In this document: piece after piece, positions 6,975-15,990 of the stretch
Numbering within the stretch: the stretch's first letter is position 1
How the letters are laid out: every line of letters starts with the position of its first letter
Position numbers and translations under genes: made by a program
Assembly: GCF_004000865.1 (NCBI RefSeq)
Contig: NZ_BIMB01000007.1
Location: 1-64,000, forward strand
Direction of reading: 5' to 3'
Length of the DNA stretch: 64,000 bases
Source: Paenibacillus elgii NBRC 100335
GTDB lineage: Bacteria > Bacillota > Bacilli > Paenibacillales > NBRC-103111
Notes under the pieces: generated by a model
What the model saw: the letters and a program-made list of their open reading frames with translations, nothing else
What the model was told of the DNA's origin: nothing
Databases searched by the model: none

Positions 6975-8507
6975 TTACTTCTGACCCTTGGCTTTAAAGC
7001 TCTCGTTCATTTCCTTGATGTGGCTTTGATAGCCCGGGTCGTCTTTCATTGTCTTGACGAATTTATCCCAATCGTCGATCGTCGATTTGCCGATGATAAC
7101 ATTGATAATCATATCGTTGATCTTTTTGTTCCAGTCGGCTCCTTTTTCCTTGAACGGCGCCGATTTCGGCAGCCCGAACTCCGGATTCGGCTCGGATTGT
7201 CCCGCGATCGTATCGACCAGCTTTTTATTGTACTCGAGAATGTCGGACGGCATGCCCGGCGCGCTGGCGCGCAAATACTTGTTGTAATAGCCGGTTACCC
7301 ATTGGCCCGTAGAGTCGCCCGAATAGCCTTTCTTCTTGCCATCTTCCGTTTGCGTGACCGCACCGTCCGTGCCGATGGTGAAGTCCGTATCCTTAATGCC
7401 ATACGTTCCCAGATTGTAGCCTTCCTCGGTAGCGGTATAGTCGTACACTTCCAGAATGCGCTTCAGCTTCTCCTCGCTCACTTTCTTGCTGACGAGGAAT
7501 TGGCCGTAATAGCCGATAGCCTGCTCGTAATGCGCTTTGCCGTCCGCTGCTTTCGGAATCTCATAAGCCACCAGGTTGGCGTTCGGGTTCGCTTTTTTCA
7601 AATCTTGATTGAATTTATAGGCGTCGGAGACGTTCGTGATCGCCGCCCCTGCTTTGCCTTGAACGAGCATGTCGCGCACCTGCTGGCTCTTCAGAACCGG
7701 CAGATCCGGCACGATGCCTCCGGATTGGAACGTTTTGTTCCAGAATTGCATCGCCTCTCTCGCCTGTGGCGTCATCCAGTTCGGGGTGATGCTGCCGTCC
7801 GCGCCTTTCTGCCAGCCCGTTCCCGCACCGAACATACTGATCAGGTACCCGGCCGGGCCCGGTGAGCCGAAGAGCGCCAATCCGTACGTGTCGGCTTTGC
7901 CGTTGCCGTCCGGGTCGTTCTTCGCGAAAGCAGTCAGCACGTTATACAGCTCGTCCATCGTCTTCGGCGGCTGCATGCCGAGCTTGTCGAGCCAATCCTT
8001 GCGCAGCAGGAGCGCCTCGGAGCCGTCCAGCGGACGCACCCGCGGCAGCGAGTACAGCTTGCCTTTAATGGAGGCGTTATCAAAAACGTTTTGCGGATAT
8101 TTGGATAAGTTCGGGTAATTTTTGATGTACGGCGTCAGTTCCCAGAACGCGCCTTTGTCGATCGCATTCAGGAAGCTCGGCGTCGTGTTGAAGTCTTCCA
8201 CGAACATCACGTCGGTGATGTCGCTCGACGCCAGCAGTACGTTCAGCTTTTCCGTGATGTTGTTAGCCGGGATGTAGTTGATTTTCAGATTGACGTTGAA
8301 CTTCTCGCCGATCTTCTTGAGCCCTTCCAGCTCGCCAGTCGGCGCTGCGCTGAACGCGATTGTCGTGACGGTGATATCCATCGGCTTGCCGGATTTGCCG
8401 TCCCCTTGAGCTGCCGGAGCATCGGATGCCTTCCCGCCGCAGGCGGCGAGCGAAGCAACCAGGGCGACCGATACGGCGCCTGCGGCGATTGTTTTCATCG
8501 TTTTCAT
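6975..8507 (-). CDS. Sugar ABC transporter substrate-binding lipoprotein
   Basis: This is an extracellular solute-binding protein of the large (about 500-residue) LipO/LplA class found with LplB/LplC permeases. The lipobox is LAAC with Cys23 after a typical hydrophobic signal, followed by a Gly/Ser-rich tether. The length of 510 residues is normal. It would capture an oligosaccharide at the cell surface and pass it to the two permeases encoded just upstream. The downstream GH29 fucosidase suggests a fucosylated glycan as ligand, which is contextual inference. A ribosome site (GGGAGGTC) sits about 8 bases before the ATG. Confidence 0.92.
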   Translation of the reverse strand: MKTMKTIAAGAVSVALVASLAACGGKASDAPAAQGDGKSGKPMDITVTTIAFSAAPTGELEGLKKIGEKFNVNLKINYIPANNITEKLNVLLASSDITDVMFVEDFNTTPSFLNAIDKGAFWELTPYIKNYPNLSKYPQNVFDNASIKGKLYSLPRVRPLDGSEALLLRKDWLDKLGMQPPKTMDELYNVLTAFAKNDPDGNGKADTYGLALFGSPGPAGYLISMFGAGTGWQKGADGSITPNWMTPQAREAMQFWNKTFQSGGIVPDLPVLKSQQVRDMLVQGKAGAAITNVSDAYKFNQDLKKANPNANLVAYEIPKAADGKAHYEQAIGYYGQFLVSKKVSEEKLKRILEVYDYTATEEGYNLGTYGIKDTDFTIGTDGAVTQTEDGKKKGYSGDSTGQWVTGYYNKYLRASAPGMPSDILEYNKKLVDTIAGQSEPNPEFGLPKSAPFKEKGADWNKKINDMIINVIIGKSTIDDWDKFVKTMKDDPGYQSHIKEMNESFKAKGQK

Positions 8508-8597
8508 TCAAGATGACCTCCCTTAAGTATGTTTCCGGATGCGAGGCGAATGTTCTTTTATCGGTGAACGGCCGGACACGGTCGGGCTAGGATACCA

Positions 8598-9479
8598 TCA
8601 GCCTTTGACCGAGCCCACCATCATACCCTTGACAAAATACTTCTGCAAAAACGGATAAATTACAACGATCGGCAGCGAGGAGATGACGACGGCTGCCATT
8701 TTGATCACATCCGGCGGCACGGTCTGCTCGCTTTGGATCATGGCCGCAACGCTCGGGTCAGCCACCTGCGTGGACGCCTGAATCAGCAGCAGTTGAAGCA
8801 GCACCTGCATCGGCCGCAGCGAGTCGTCGTTGATGTACAGCACCGCACTGAAATACGTATTCCAGTACGCCACCGCAAAAAACAGTCCGAAAGCGGCCAG
8901 CGCCGGCAGCGACAGCGGCAGCATCACCCGGAAGAAGACGCCGATGTCCGAGCAGCCGTCGATGTTGGCGGCCTCCTCCAATTCGGCGGGCACGTCCTGA
9001 TAAAAGTTCTTCATCAAGAACACGTACCAGGCCCCGGTCAGCACCGGCAGAATGAGCGCCCAGATCGTATTGGTAAGGCCCAAGCTGTCCACAAGCATAT
9101 AGTTCGGAATCATCCCCGGCTGAAACAGCATCGTGAGCAAAATCGCCACGAGGAAAAACTGCTTGCCCTTGAGCCGCTTGCGCGACAGCACATACGAGAG
9201 CGAGCTGGTAACGACAAGACTGAGCAGGGTACCAACGACGGCCAACACCGCGCTGATTCCCATCGACCGGATGAACGTTCCCGTCGACAAAATGTAACGA
9301 TACGAGTCAAGACTCCATTTTTCCGGGAAAATAACGACCGACTTCGTCACATACTCGTTCGCGTCGGTGAACGAGATGATCACCACATACAGAAACGGCA
9401 GCAGCGTCAGTAGCGAGATGACGGTCAACAGCACGTAATTCGCTGCTTGAAACAAACGGTAAGAGGCCGATGCTTTCAT
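8598..9479 (-). CDS. Sugar ABC transporter permease (LplC/MalG type)
   Basis: This inner-membrane permease has six predicted helices and the EAA loop AANIDGCSDIGVFFRVMLPLSLP that docks the ATPase. The C-terminus FLQKYFVKGMMVGSVKG is characteristic of the LplC group. I place the start at the ATG at 9479 (MKASAS...), where GGAGGGG precedes it and it abuts the stop of the partner permease. A longer in-frame extension upstream overlaps the partner gene and has no ribosome site. No ATPase gene is present here. In Firmicutes such importers share one MsmX-type ATPase encoded elsewhere. Confidence 0.92.
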   Translation of the reverse strand: MKASASYRLFQAANYVLLTVISLLTLLPFLYVVIISFTDANEYVTKSVVIFPEKWSLDSYRYILSTGTFIRSMGISAVLAVVGTLLSLVVTSSLSYVLSRKRLKGKQFFLVAILLTMLFQPGMIPNYMLVDSLGLTNTIWALILPVLTGAWYVFLMKNFYQDVPAELEEAANIDGCSDIGVFFRVMLPLSLPALAAFGLFFAVAYWNTYFSAVLYINDDSLRPMQVLLQLLLIQASTQVADPSVAAMIQSEQTVPPDVIKMAAVVISSLPIVVIYPFLQKYFVKGMMVGSVKG

Positions 9480-9480
9480 G

Positions 9481-10476
9481 TTAGTAGAGCCCCTCCTCTC
9501 CGAAACGCTTCGCGAGACGGTTGGCCGCAACGACGAGGATGAGACCGACGACGGATTTAAAGACGCCGACGACAGTTGCATAGCCGAACCGGCCGTTCAA
9601 GATGCCTACGCGGTAGACGTAGGTGTCGAACACGTCAGCTACGCTGGATACCGGAGCGCTTGCCATCAGGTAAATTTGCTCGAAGCCGACCTCCAGCACT
9701 TGTCCGAGCCGCAGGATAAACAGCACGATGATCGTACTGCGGATGCCCGGCAGTGTAATGTTCAGCATCTGCTTCCAGCGGTTCGCCCCGTCGATCTGGG
9801 CCGCTTCGTACAGCTCTTGGTTGATCGCTGTAAGCGCCGCGAGGAAAATAATCGTCCCCCAGCCCGCTTCCTTCCAGATGCTTTGCGCGGTCAGCATGAG
9901 CCAGAAGCCGTCCGGGTTCGTCAAGAAAGCAATCGACTTGCCTCCGGATTCCGTAATCAATTGGTTGACCACACCGGTGCCTTGGCTGAGCAGCAGAAAG
10001 CAGATACCCACAATAACGACCCAGGACAAGAAGTGAGGCAAATAAATAACCGTTTGCACGAATTTCTTAAAAAACAGCAAGCGCACTTCGTTCAGCAGCA
10101 GCGCCAGCACGATCGGCATCGGGAAGAAAAATAAGATGTTCATGAAGCTGATCCCCATCGTGTTGCGGAACAAAATCCAGAAGTCCGGGTTCGAGAAAAA
10201 TTCCTGGAAATATTTGAACCCTACCCATTCGCTGCCCCAGAAGCCGCTCCAAGGCGAGTAATCCTTGAAGGCCAGAGCCAATCCCCAAATCGGGAAATAT
10301 TTGAATACGAGAAAAAATAGCAATCCCGGCGCCGCGAGCAAGTACAAGCCTTTGTCTCTTCGCAAAGCAACCGCCCATTCCTTGATGAAGCCGTTTGTCT
10401 TCGGCCCGGCTCCATTCTTCCGCAAGCCGGCCGGAACGTTCGTACCGCGAACCGCTTCCGTTTCGGATGAACTCAT
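9481..10476 (-). CDS. Sugar ABC transporter permease (LplB type)
   Basis: This is the first gene of the four-gene fucoside operon and encodes the LplB-type partner permease (331 residues). A 40-residue cytoplasmic N-tail precedes six membrane helices. The EAA loop reads EAAQIDGANRWKQMLNITLPGI. The C-terminal motif YRVGILNGRFGYATVVGVFKSVVGLILV is typical of this family. AGGAGGTGG is optimally placed before the ATG. The gene ends one base before the next permease starts, which implies coupled translation and fixed stoichiometry. Confidence 0.92.
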   Translation of the reverse strand: MSSSETEAVRGTNVPAGLRKNGAGPKTNGFIKEWAVALRRDKGLYLLAAPGLLFFLVFKYFPIWGLALAFKDYSPWSGFWGSEWVGFKYFQEFFSNPDFWILFRNTMGISFMNILFFFPMPIVLALLLNEVRLLFFKKFVQTVIYLPHFLSWVVIVGICFLLLSQGTGVVNQLITESGGKSIAFLTNPDGFWLMLTAQSIWKEAGWGTIIFLAALTAINQELYEAAQIDGANRWKQMLNITLPGIRSTIIVLFILRLGQVLEVGFEQIYLMASAPVSSVADVFDTYVYRVGILNGRFGYATVVGVFKSVVGLILVVAANRLAKRFGEEGLY

Positions 10477-10725
10477 GCTTCCACCTCCTGCGTTGTCAGA
10501 TCAATCCGTCTTCGATCGAATATGTCTGCATCGTACAGTGAAGCGGAGATGGCGGCAAGGCGCAATTCTTGGAGCGGTCACCGGGCAAAAAAGGAGCATC
10601 GCCCCTCGGGACAGAGGCCGAAAAGACGCGCCTGTTCGAGACTTTCGCGCGTCATGCCCACTTCTTATCTTCTCGGGCATTACAAAAAATGAGCATGACT
10701 GCAGCACGCGTTTTCCAACCCATGG
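10477..10725. other. Divergent intergenic region with two adjacent hairpins
   Basis: This gap separates the leftward permease operon from the rightward TraB-like gene. It holds two touching inverted repeats: GACGCGC (10625-10631)/GCGCGTC (10647-10653), then ATGCCC/GGGCAT (10654-10680). Neither is followed by a U-run, so they may be operators or leader structures. I could not identify a convincing promoter for the permease operon. No gene of coding character is present. Confidence 0.4.
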
Positions 10726-10754
10726 TTGAATTTCCCAGCCGAAAGGTCTATAAT
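10726..10754 (+). promoter_or_regulatory. SigA-type promoter of the TraB-like gene
   Basis: TTGAAT, a 17-bp spacer and TATAAT lie about 54 bp before the start of the TraB/GumN gene, a near-consensus vegetative promoter. Confidence 0.8.
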
Positions 10755-10807
10755 CAGTACTGCTTTTATCTATGATTCTACTACATACATCTGGGAGGCA
10801 ACATCAC

Positions 10808-12211
10808 ATGAAGTCTGGAACATGGAGCAAATGGAAACGCGGTCTGGCCGGGGGCTTGCTCGCCGTCACCACAATGCTCGGAACGGTCGTACCCGCACTG
10901 GCGAACGAAGCGCCGCAGGCTGCGCCTCAGATCAGTCCATGGTCGATGGGCGTACTGAACGAAGGGGAAAAATACGGCATTTTCCCGCTGTCGTGGTACT
11001 ATGACGGAACCTTTCAAAAACCGATCGCTCATGATAGATTTCAATCATTAGTCCAAGCGGCCGGAGCGAAGCTGGATGCGCTCGGATTAAGCAAAAAGAG
11101 CGAGTTCACGCTGCCATCGGGAACCGCAACGATCACTAGAGATGCCGTTCTCCAATCTTTGTTCGGTTTGTTAAAGCAGTACGAGCTGCCGGCAGCCTTC
11201 GAGATGGATAAGGATGCTGAGCCGATTGCGTATTTGCAGAAGAAAGGCATCGTCCAAGGAACGGGCAGCGGTCTGGAGCTGGATCAACCGTGCACCGTCG
11301 AGCAGGCGGCTGTGCTGGCCAGCCGGGTCATCGAATATGCCTACGAAACCGCCGACGGCGGGGCAAAAGGGCTTTTCTGGAAAGTGACGAAGGGCAACAA
11401 CACGATGTATTTGCTCGGATCGATTCACCTGGGGATTCCGGAGATGTATCCGATGCGGAAAGAGGTCAAGGATGCGTTCCAATCGTCCGACGAGTTGCTG
11501 GTCGAAGTGAATCTCATGCCGGACGATACGGCTGGATTGGAGTATTTCACCAGTCTGACGAGCTATAACGATGGCACGACGCTAAAGGATCACGTATCCA
11601 AAGAAACCTATGAAAAGCTGGAGCGCGTAATCGACAAATTGGGACTGCCCAAGCAAGCCTTCGATCAGCTTAAGCCTTGGGTGATCAACTCCAATCTGGC
11701 CCTTACGGCGCTCATGAAATCTCCAGAGGAGTTAGCTCAGGCGGCCGCTTCGGGTGTCGATTTGCACTTCCTATCGAGCGCCAAGCTGGCCGGAAAACCG
11801 ATTCAGGAGCTGGAAGGGTTCAAGCTGCAAGGCGATATTCTGAGCAGCGCGTCTCCGCAGGAGCAAGAGAAAGAACTGAACGCGGTGCTGGACCAGCTGT
11901 TAACGCCTGACGCCAATGCTCCGGATATGGCTGCACAGTTCAAGCAATGGCAGCAGCTGTGGGCCAAGGGGGACTTGGACGGCTTTACCCAAGCCTTCGC
12001 CGCTTCTTCCCAGCAATTTACCCAAAGCGGGATGGCTCAAAAACTGCTCGGGGAACGGGACAAGAACATGGCGAAAAAACTGGCGGAATTGTTGGAGAAA
12101 GACGGTAAATCGACCTATTTCGTCGTCATCGGTGCGGCGCACTATGCGGTGAAAGATATGGTTCTCGATCAATTGAAGCAAAAAGGCTATGACGTGCAAT
12201 TTATTAAATAG
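10808..12211 (+). CDS. Exported TraB/GumN family protein with SLH-like N-terminal region
   Basis: The signal peptide spans about residues 1-33 (ending VVPALA). A segment of about 150 residues (35-185) has SLH-like character, for instance PIAYLQKKGIVQGTG followed by PCTVEQAAVLASRVIEYAY. The TraB/GumN domain runs from about 190 to the end. The latter carries the family's first motif YLLGSIHLG and the late motif FVVIGAAHYAV, with Glu and His residues proposed for a metal-dependent hydrolase (TIKI/PrgY/GumN clan). The ATG at 10808 has GGGAGG upstream. The gene is monocistronic, with its own promoter and terminator. Many TraB-clan proteins are thought to be peptidases or erythromycin-esterase-like enzymes, but the substrate is unknown. 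The N-terminal region could anchor it to the cell wall if it is a functional SLH unit. Confidence 0.85.
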   Translation: MKSGTWSKWKRGLAGGLLAVTTMLGTVVPALANEAPQAAPQISPWSMGVLNEGEKYGIFPLSWYYDGTFQKPIAHDRFQSLVQAAGAKLDALGLSKKSEFTLPSGTATITRDAVLQSLFGLLKQYELPAAFEMDKDAEPIAYLQKKGIVQGTGSGLELDQPCTVEQAAVLASRVIEYAYETADGGAKGLFWKVTKGNNTMYLLGSIHLGIPEMYPMRKEVKDAFQSSDELLVEVNLMPDDTAGLEYFTSLTSYNDGTTLKDHVSKETYEKLERVIDKLGLPKQAFDQLKPWVINSNLALTALMKSPEELAQAAASGVDLHFLSSAKLAGKPIQELEGFKLQGDILSSASPQEQEKELNAVLDQLLTPDANAPDMAAQFKQWQQLWAKGDLDGFTQAFAASSQQFTQSGMAQKLLGERDKNMAKKLAELLEKDGKSTYFVVIGAAHYAVKDMVLDQLKQKGYDVQFIK

Positions 12212-12216
12212 GCGAT

Positions 12217-12264
12217 AAAAGTGCCGCCCCGGATCGAAGCGCATTCGATACAGGGCGGCTTTTG
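12217..12264. terminator. Terminator between TraB-like gene and VOC gene
   Basis: The stem GCCGCCC/GGGCGGC is flanked by AAAA and TTTT and can end transcription from both converging genes. Confidence 0.85.
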
Positions 12265-12271
12265 CTATTCA

Positions 12272-12640
12272 TCATTCGGATTCGCGAAAGAAAGACGTGA
12301 CTTCAAAAAGCAGCCCGCCCAGGGCCGTAAAGTACAGGGTGTAGCCGCCTCTCATTTTTCTGGGACCGTGCTCCGTATGAATGTTGGCGACAGCAAGCTT
12401 GGCGTGGAACTCATCTACCTCGGCCATCGTTTCTACATAAAAACCGATGTGGAAATCCTTCGGGTAAGTTACGGTTTCTTCGCCAAAACGACTCAAAACA
12501 AGAGTGAATCCCTCTCCATCGCTCATCACGGCAAGAGCGTCGCCTTTCTGGTTGAGCAATTGAAAGCCGAATAAGTGCTGGAAGAAATCCGTTGCTTCGG
12601 ACAGATCGTTGACACAAAGATTCAAGTGGTTCAGTTTCAT
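12272..12640 (-). CDS. VOC (glyoxalase/bleomycin-resistance) fold protein
   Basis: This is a 122-residue single-domain vicinal-oxygen-chelate protein. The first half begins MKLNHLNLCVNDL, with the metal-site His in HLNL. The second half contains HIGFYVETMAEVDEFHAKL, and a C-terminal Glu lies in GGLLFEVTSF. The family includes glyoxalases, dioxygenases and drug-binding resistance proteins, and the substrate cannot be inferred. The start at 12640 is preceded by AAGGAGG, and the in-frame extension upstream to 12670 lacks such a site. It is transcribed divergently from a TetR regulator across a double palindrome, so it is the probable regulated target. Confidence 0.87.
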   Translation of the reverse strand: MKLNHLNLCVNDLSEATDFFQHLFGFQLLNQKGDALAVMSDGEGFTLVLSRFGEETVTYPKDFHIGFYVETMAEVDEFHAKLAVANIHTEHGPRKMRGGYTLYFTALGGLLFEVTSFFRESE

Positions 12641-12737
12641 AAAGTTGCCTCCTTTATAATTTTGACTCATCCGCAGTGCAGAATATGTACCTTAACGCAA
12701 GGGCTCGAAATAATGATCACTCTTCAATCTAAATATA

Positions 12738-12770
12738 TTAGATTAATCTAATGATGTTAGAATAATCTAA
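12738..12770. promoter_or_regulatory. Double palindromic operator between VOC and TetR genes
   Basis: Two 14-bp palindromes, TTAGATTAATCTAA (12738-12751, perfect) and TTAGAATAATCTAA (12757-12770, one mismatch), lie 19 bp apart centre to centre, about two helical turns. A TATACT (12776-12781) just to the right could be the -10 of the TetR gene. This arrangement suits two TetR dimers repressing both divergent genes. Confidence 0.8.
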
Positions 12771-12805
12771 TATGGTATACTTGTCAACGGAAAGGGTGAA
12801 TTCTC

Positions 12806-13519
12806 ATGGCTAGGAAAAGGATCTCTCCCCCGGACTCCATCCTGGGTTGGCCGGAGGCAGAAGCTGCGCATATTCCGCTTGATCGGGTTCGTATCCTTCA
12901 AACCGCGCTGCAGGTGCTGGATGAGATCGGCCTGAAGGAGCTCAGCATGCGCAAAATCGCAGACAAGCTGCAGGTCAAAACCGCCTCCTTATATTATCAT
13001 TTCAAAGATAAAGAGCAGTTGATGCAGTTGCTTTCGGACAAAATCAGCGGGGAAATGGTTTGGCCGGAGGCGTCGCTTCCATGGAAAGAGCAAGTTTTGC
13101 AATGGGGAGTTCAGTTCAGGAAAGTCCTTCTTCGGCACCGGGATGCGGTGGAACTGTTCAATCTTACCATCGGGGTAGGCTATCAGCGTCTAACGCAAAT
13201 CGAAAAGCTCTATCAGCTCTTCGTCTCGGCTGGCTTCGCCGACCCTCAAATTCCGTGGATCGCGTCCATGCTGAAAAACTATGTGCTGGGATTCGTCGCG
13301 GAAGAAACCCGGCTTCACGCTTTTGCCGGAGATGAAGATCAGGCTTCGTTTGAAGCGTTGGGCGAGCGGTACAGCCGGTTTTTTCGCCAATTGCCGGAGG
13401 AGCACTTCCCCAATACGATCCGCCTGGCCCCCCATATCACGAATACGGATTGGGAGAAGGAGTTTTCTTTTGGCTTAAGCGTATTGATCGAAGGCTTTTC
13501 AACCTTTCAACAAAAATAA
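12806..13519 (+). CDS. TetR/AcrR family transcriptional repressor
   Basis: This regulator has 237 residues. The N-terminal helix-turn-helix lies at about residues 30-75 (LKELSMRKIADKLQVKTASLYYHF, ending in the family-typical YYHFKDKEQL). An all-helical ligand-binding C-terminal domain follows, of the TetR_C type seen in tetracycline-responsive-like repressors. It is divergent from the VOC gene, with the double palindrome between them overlapping the likely promoters, so autoregulation and repression of the VOC gene are expected. The inducer is unknown. AAAGGGTG serves as ribosome site. Confidence 0.9.
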   Translation: MARKRISPPDSILGWPEAEAAHIPLDRVRILQTALQVLDEIGLKELSMRKIADKLQVKTASLYYHFKDKEQLMQLLSDKISGEMVWPEASLPWKEQVLQWGVQFRKVLLRHRDAVELFNLTIGVGYQRLTQIEKLYQLFVSAGFADPQIPWIASMLKNYVLGFVAEETRLHAFAGDEDQASFEALGERYSRFFRQLPEEHFPNTIRLAPHITNTDWEKEFSFGLSVLIEGFSTFQQK

Positions 13520-13532
13520 AACAGGTCCGGCT

Positions 13533-15854
13533 TTACGCCGAACCCGTCTCGCGGAACTGACCGGGCGTTTGCCCGGTTTGTTTTTTGAATACGCGGATGA
13601 AATTTTTCGGCTGGTAGCCGACGCTCTCCGCCACTTCGGCGACGGACAGGCCGGTCGTCTGCAGCAGCGTCTTGGCGCGGTCGATGCGGTAGGCCGTCAA
13701 ATATTCGATGAACGATACGCCTATGATCCGCTTGAATAGCTTGCTGAAATAAGGAGGGCTGAGCCCGCAGCGCTCGGCGACTTGATCCAGCGACAGATCG
13801 ATATGATGATTCGCCTCGATATAAGCGATCGCGGTCTCGAACGTCCGCTCGTATTCCTGATGATGCCTTTGCTGCACCTTCCGGGCAATCGGACGAATCA
13901 GCCGCTCCCGGAACCAGTCGTTCAGCTCCTGGATCGAATGCACATTCTTGATCTGCACGTAAAGGTCGGTTTCGTCGCCGGTCCCGTCCGCGCTTTCCCT
14001 AAGCGAAAGATTGAGCAGAAATACGACCCGCAGCGCGGCGGTGAGAAGCTGGTAATAGGCCGTCCGAATCCGCTCCGTCTCCCGCAGCGTCTCCTGCGCA
14101 TAGGCGGCGAACTGCTCAAGCTGCAGCTCCGCTTCCGCGGCATCGCCGTTGCGCAGCGCCTGCTCCAGCCCCGCTTCGATCTCGAACGGGTACGGGTAGG
14201 ACTTGGCTTCGCCCGCGTCCCCGTCCCCGCTGCGGATGACTTGACCTGTCCCGGCCCAGAACCGGGAGCGGATCGCCATCGCCGCCTGCGCAAACAGCCT
14301 TGGCAAGCCGCCCGGCGCCCCCGGTCCGTCCCCAAGCCCCGCCGTGACCGGCAGCTTCAAGTAGTCGGCCAGTACGGTACGCAGCCCCGCGGCCAATTCC
14401 TGCACCTGCGCGAACCATGCCGCGGGGTCCTCCGTGTCTTCCCAAAGCCAGACGGCAATCTGATCGTTCAGCAGATTCACGACCATGCCGCTTGCGCCCT
14501 GCTGCGCGAGTACGTCCTGCGCAATATTTTTCATTGTAAATACGATCAATTCCTTGTCGCTTTCCCGGAAGCGGCTGCTGCCGTCCGGCGATTGATCGTA
14601 TGCAAGCGCAAAAACGGCGTGCATGTGCTGATAGGGCACGGCATACCGTTCGAACAGAACCGGAAGCTGCTCCGACGTATAATGCGCGTAATGCCCCTGC
14701 AGCCACTGCAGCGCGAACGCCTCGCGAATGGCCGGCAGCTGCCGGTTGAGCTGCGTTTGCAGGCGGGTTGTCGCCTGATTCAACTCCGCCCACCGGCTCT
14801 GCACATAGCCGATCTCGTCGGCCAGCAGCTCCTCCTCCCGGTTCCCGCGCACCAGCGAAACCAGATGCTCGATCGGCCGGTACAGCCGCTTCGTGCTCCA
14901 AGCCGTCGCCGCTGCGCCCAGCAACAGAAACACCAGCACGATGGCCACGGTGATGACGGCGATGCCGCGCGATTTGGCGTTCAGCTCCTGCAAGGGCACC
15001 ATGTCGAGGTACGTCCAGCCGTTGGATGAAGAATGGAGGGCAGTGACCAAATAATCGCGCCCTTCCCATGGGAAGGAGAAGGCTTGTCCGGGATGCTCTC
15101 CCGCCTGCTCATACAACCCCTGAGGTGCGGGCTGCCCGGCGGACGAGACGACCTCCCGGCCCTGCTCGTTCAAGATGAACGACAGCTCGCCAGGATAAGC
15201 GGAAAAACGCGTCATATTTTCCTGAAGGAACGACGGGTTCAGCTGCAGAAGCAGCAGTCCGATCGGCTCCGCGGCTTGAAACGGCACCTGACATACGAGC
15301 GTCACGCTTGCCTGCCCGCCGGGGGCGTCCCCCATAAACCGGAACGTATCGTTGCTCCAGTACATCGCTTCGCGGGAAGCAAGCAGGCCTTGCAGCTGCC
15401 GGCGGTCCTCCTCTCTGGCTACCTTATGTCCGCCTTGATCCGGCGACACCAGATAGTCGTCTTCGGCAATATACATGACAATGCGGCTAATCTCGGCGTT
15501 ACTATTTTGAAGAGAAGATAAATTTTGGAATAAATTGGAGTAAAATCCGGCGTAATTCATCCATTTCTGCTCCGTCAGGTTGCCGTTGAAAAACGACCCG
15601 AGCAGCATCTGAAGCGCATTGCTGCGGACCCGCTGCAGCGCCGTATCAATGGAATACGAAGCGTGGCTTAAGACGCGGGCGTTGGCTTGGTCCACTTCCT
15701 TGCGGATCGCGGACGACGAAAACCAATAGCTGGAGAACCCGACAAAGATGACGGGGAAGATCGAGGCAAAAAGCGACACAGCAAGCATGCGCCGCAGCAT
15801 CGATTTGCGAAACGAAGCAAACGGGTTCCGTATGCGGAAATAGGTGCGTTTCAT
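13533..15854 (-). CDS. Membrane-bound AraC-family regulator with extracellular sensor
   Basis: This 773-residue one-component regulator is typical of Paenibacillus glycan loci. It has a membrane helix at about residues 22-44, an extracellular Cache-like domain to about 290, a second helix near 295-317, a HAMP-like linker and a GGDEF-less central region. A C-terminal AraC double helix-turn-helix follows, from about 665, with HHIDLSLDQVAERCGLSPPYFSKLFK and SVAEVAESVGYQPKNFIRVFKK. GAGGGGGAG precedes the ATG. It lies downstream of and in the same direction as the PL8 lyase gene, 136 bp away, and probably senses its degradation products to control it. It converges on the tetR gene with only 13 bp between the stops. 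Confidence 0.88.
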   Translation of the reverse strand: MKRTYFRIRNPFASFRKSMLRRMLAVSLFASIFPVIFVGFSSYWFSSSAIRKEVDQANARVLSHASYSIDTALQRVRSNALQMLLGSFFNGNLTEQKWMNYAGFYSNLFQNLSSLQNSNAEISRIVMYIAEDDYLVSPDQGGHKVAREEDRRQLQGLLASREAMYWSNDTFRFMGDAPGGQASVTLVCQVPFQAAEPIGLLLLQLNPSFLQENMTRFSAYPGELSFILNEQGREVVSSAGQPAPQGLYEQAGEHPGQAFSFPWEGRDYLVTALHSSSNGWTYLDMVPLQELNAKSRGIAVITVAIVLVFLLLGAAATAWSTKRLYRPIEHLVSLVRGNREEELLADEIGYVQSRWAELNQATTRLQTQLNRQLPAIREAFALQWLQGHYAHYTSEQLPVLFERYAVPYQHMHAVFALAYDQSPDGSSRFRESDKELIVFTMKNIAQDVLAQQGASGMVVNLLNDQIAVWLWEDTEDPAAWFAQVQELAAGLRTVLADYLKLPVTAGLGDGPGAPGGLPRLFAQAAMAIRSRFWAGTGQVIRSGDGDAGEAKSYPYPFEIEAGLEQALRNGDAAEAELQLEQFAAYAQETLRETERIRTAYYQLLTAALRVVFLLNLSLRESADGTGDETDLYVQIKNVHSIQELNDWFRERLIRPIARKVQQRHHQEYERTFETAIAYIEANHHIDLSLDQVAERCGLSPPYFSKLFKRIIGVSFIEYLTAYRIDRAKTLLQTTGLSVAEVAESVGYQPKNFIRVFKKQTGQTPGQFRETGSA

Positions 15855-15990
15855 GGTGCGTGACTCCCCCTCGCTTTCTCCACTTTAGTCTAATGCGTCG
15901 TCCACCCGTTTGGCAAGACCGCAAGCGCACCGGTCAAAAAAGACACGGCGCGCCCCCATGGATGGCTTTCTATGGTCTTGTCCGGCAAGC

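Noticed and set aside
13782-15029. A 415-codon open frame on the plus strand opposite the AraC regulator
   Set aside because: It is a shadow frame with Arg/Gln/Leu-biased composition and lies fully inside a well-supported gene.
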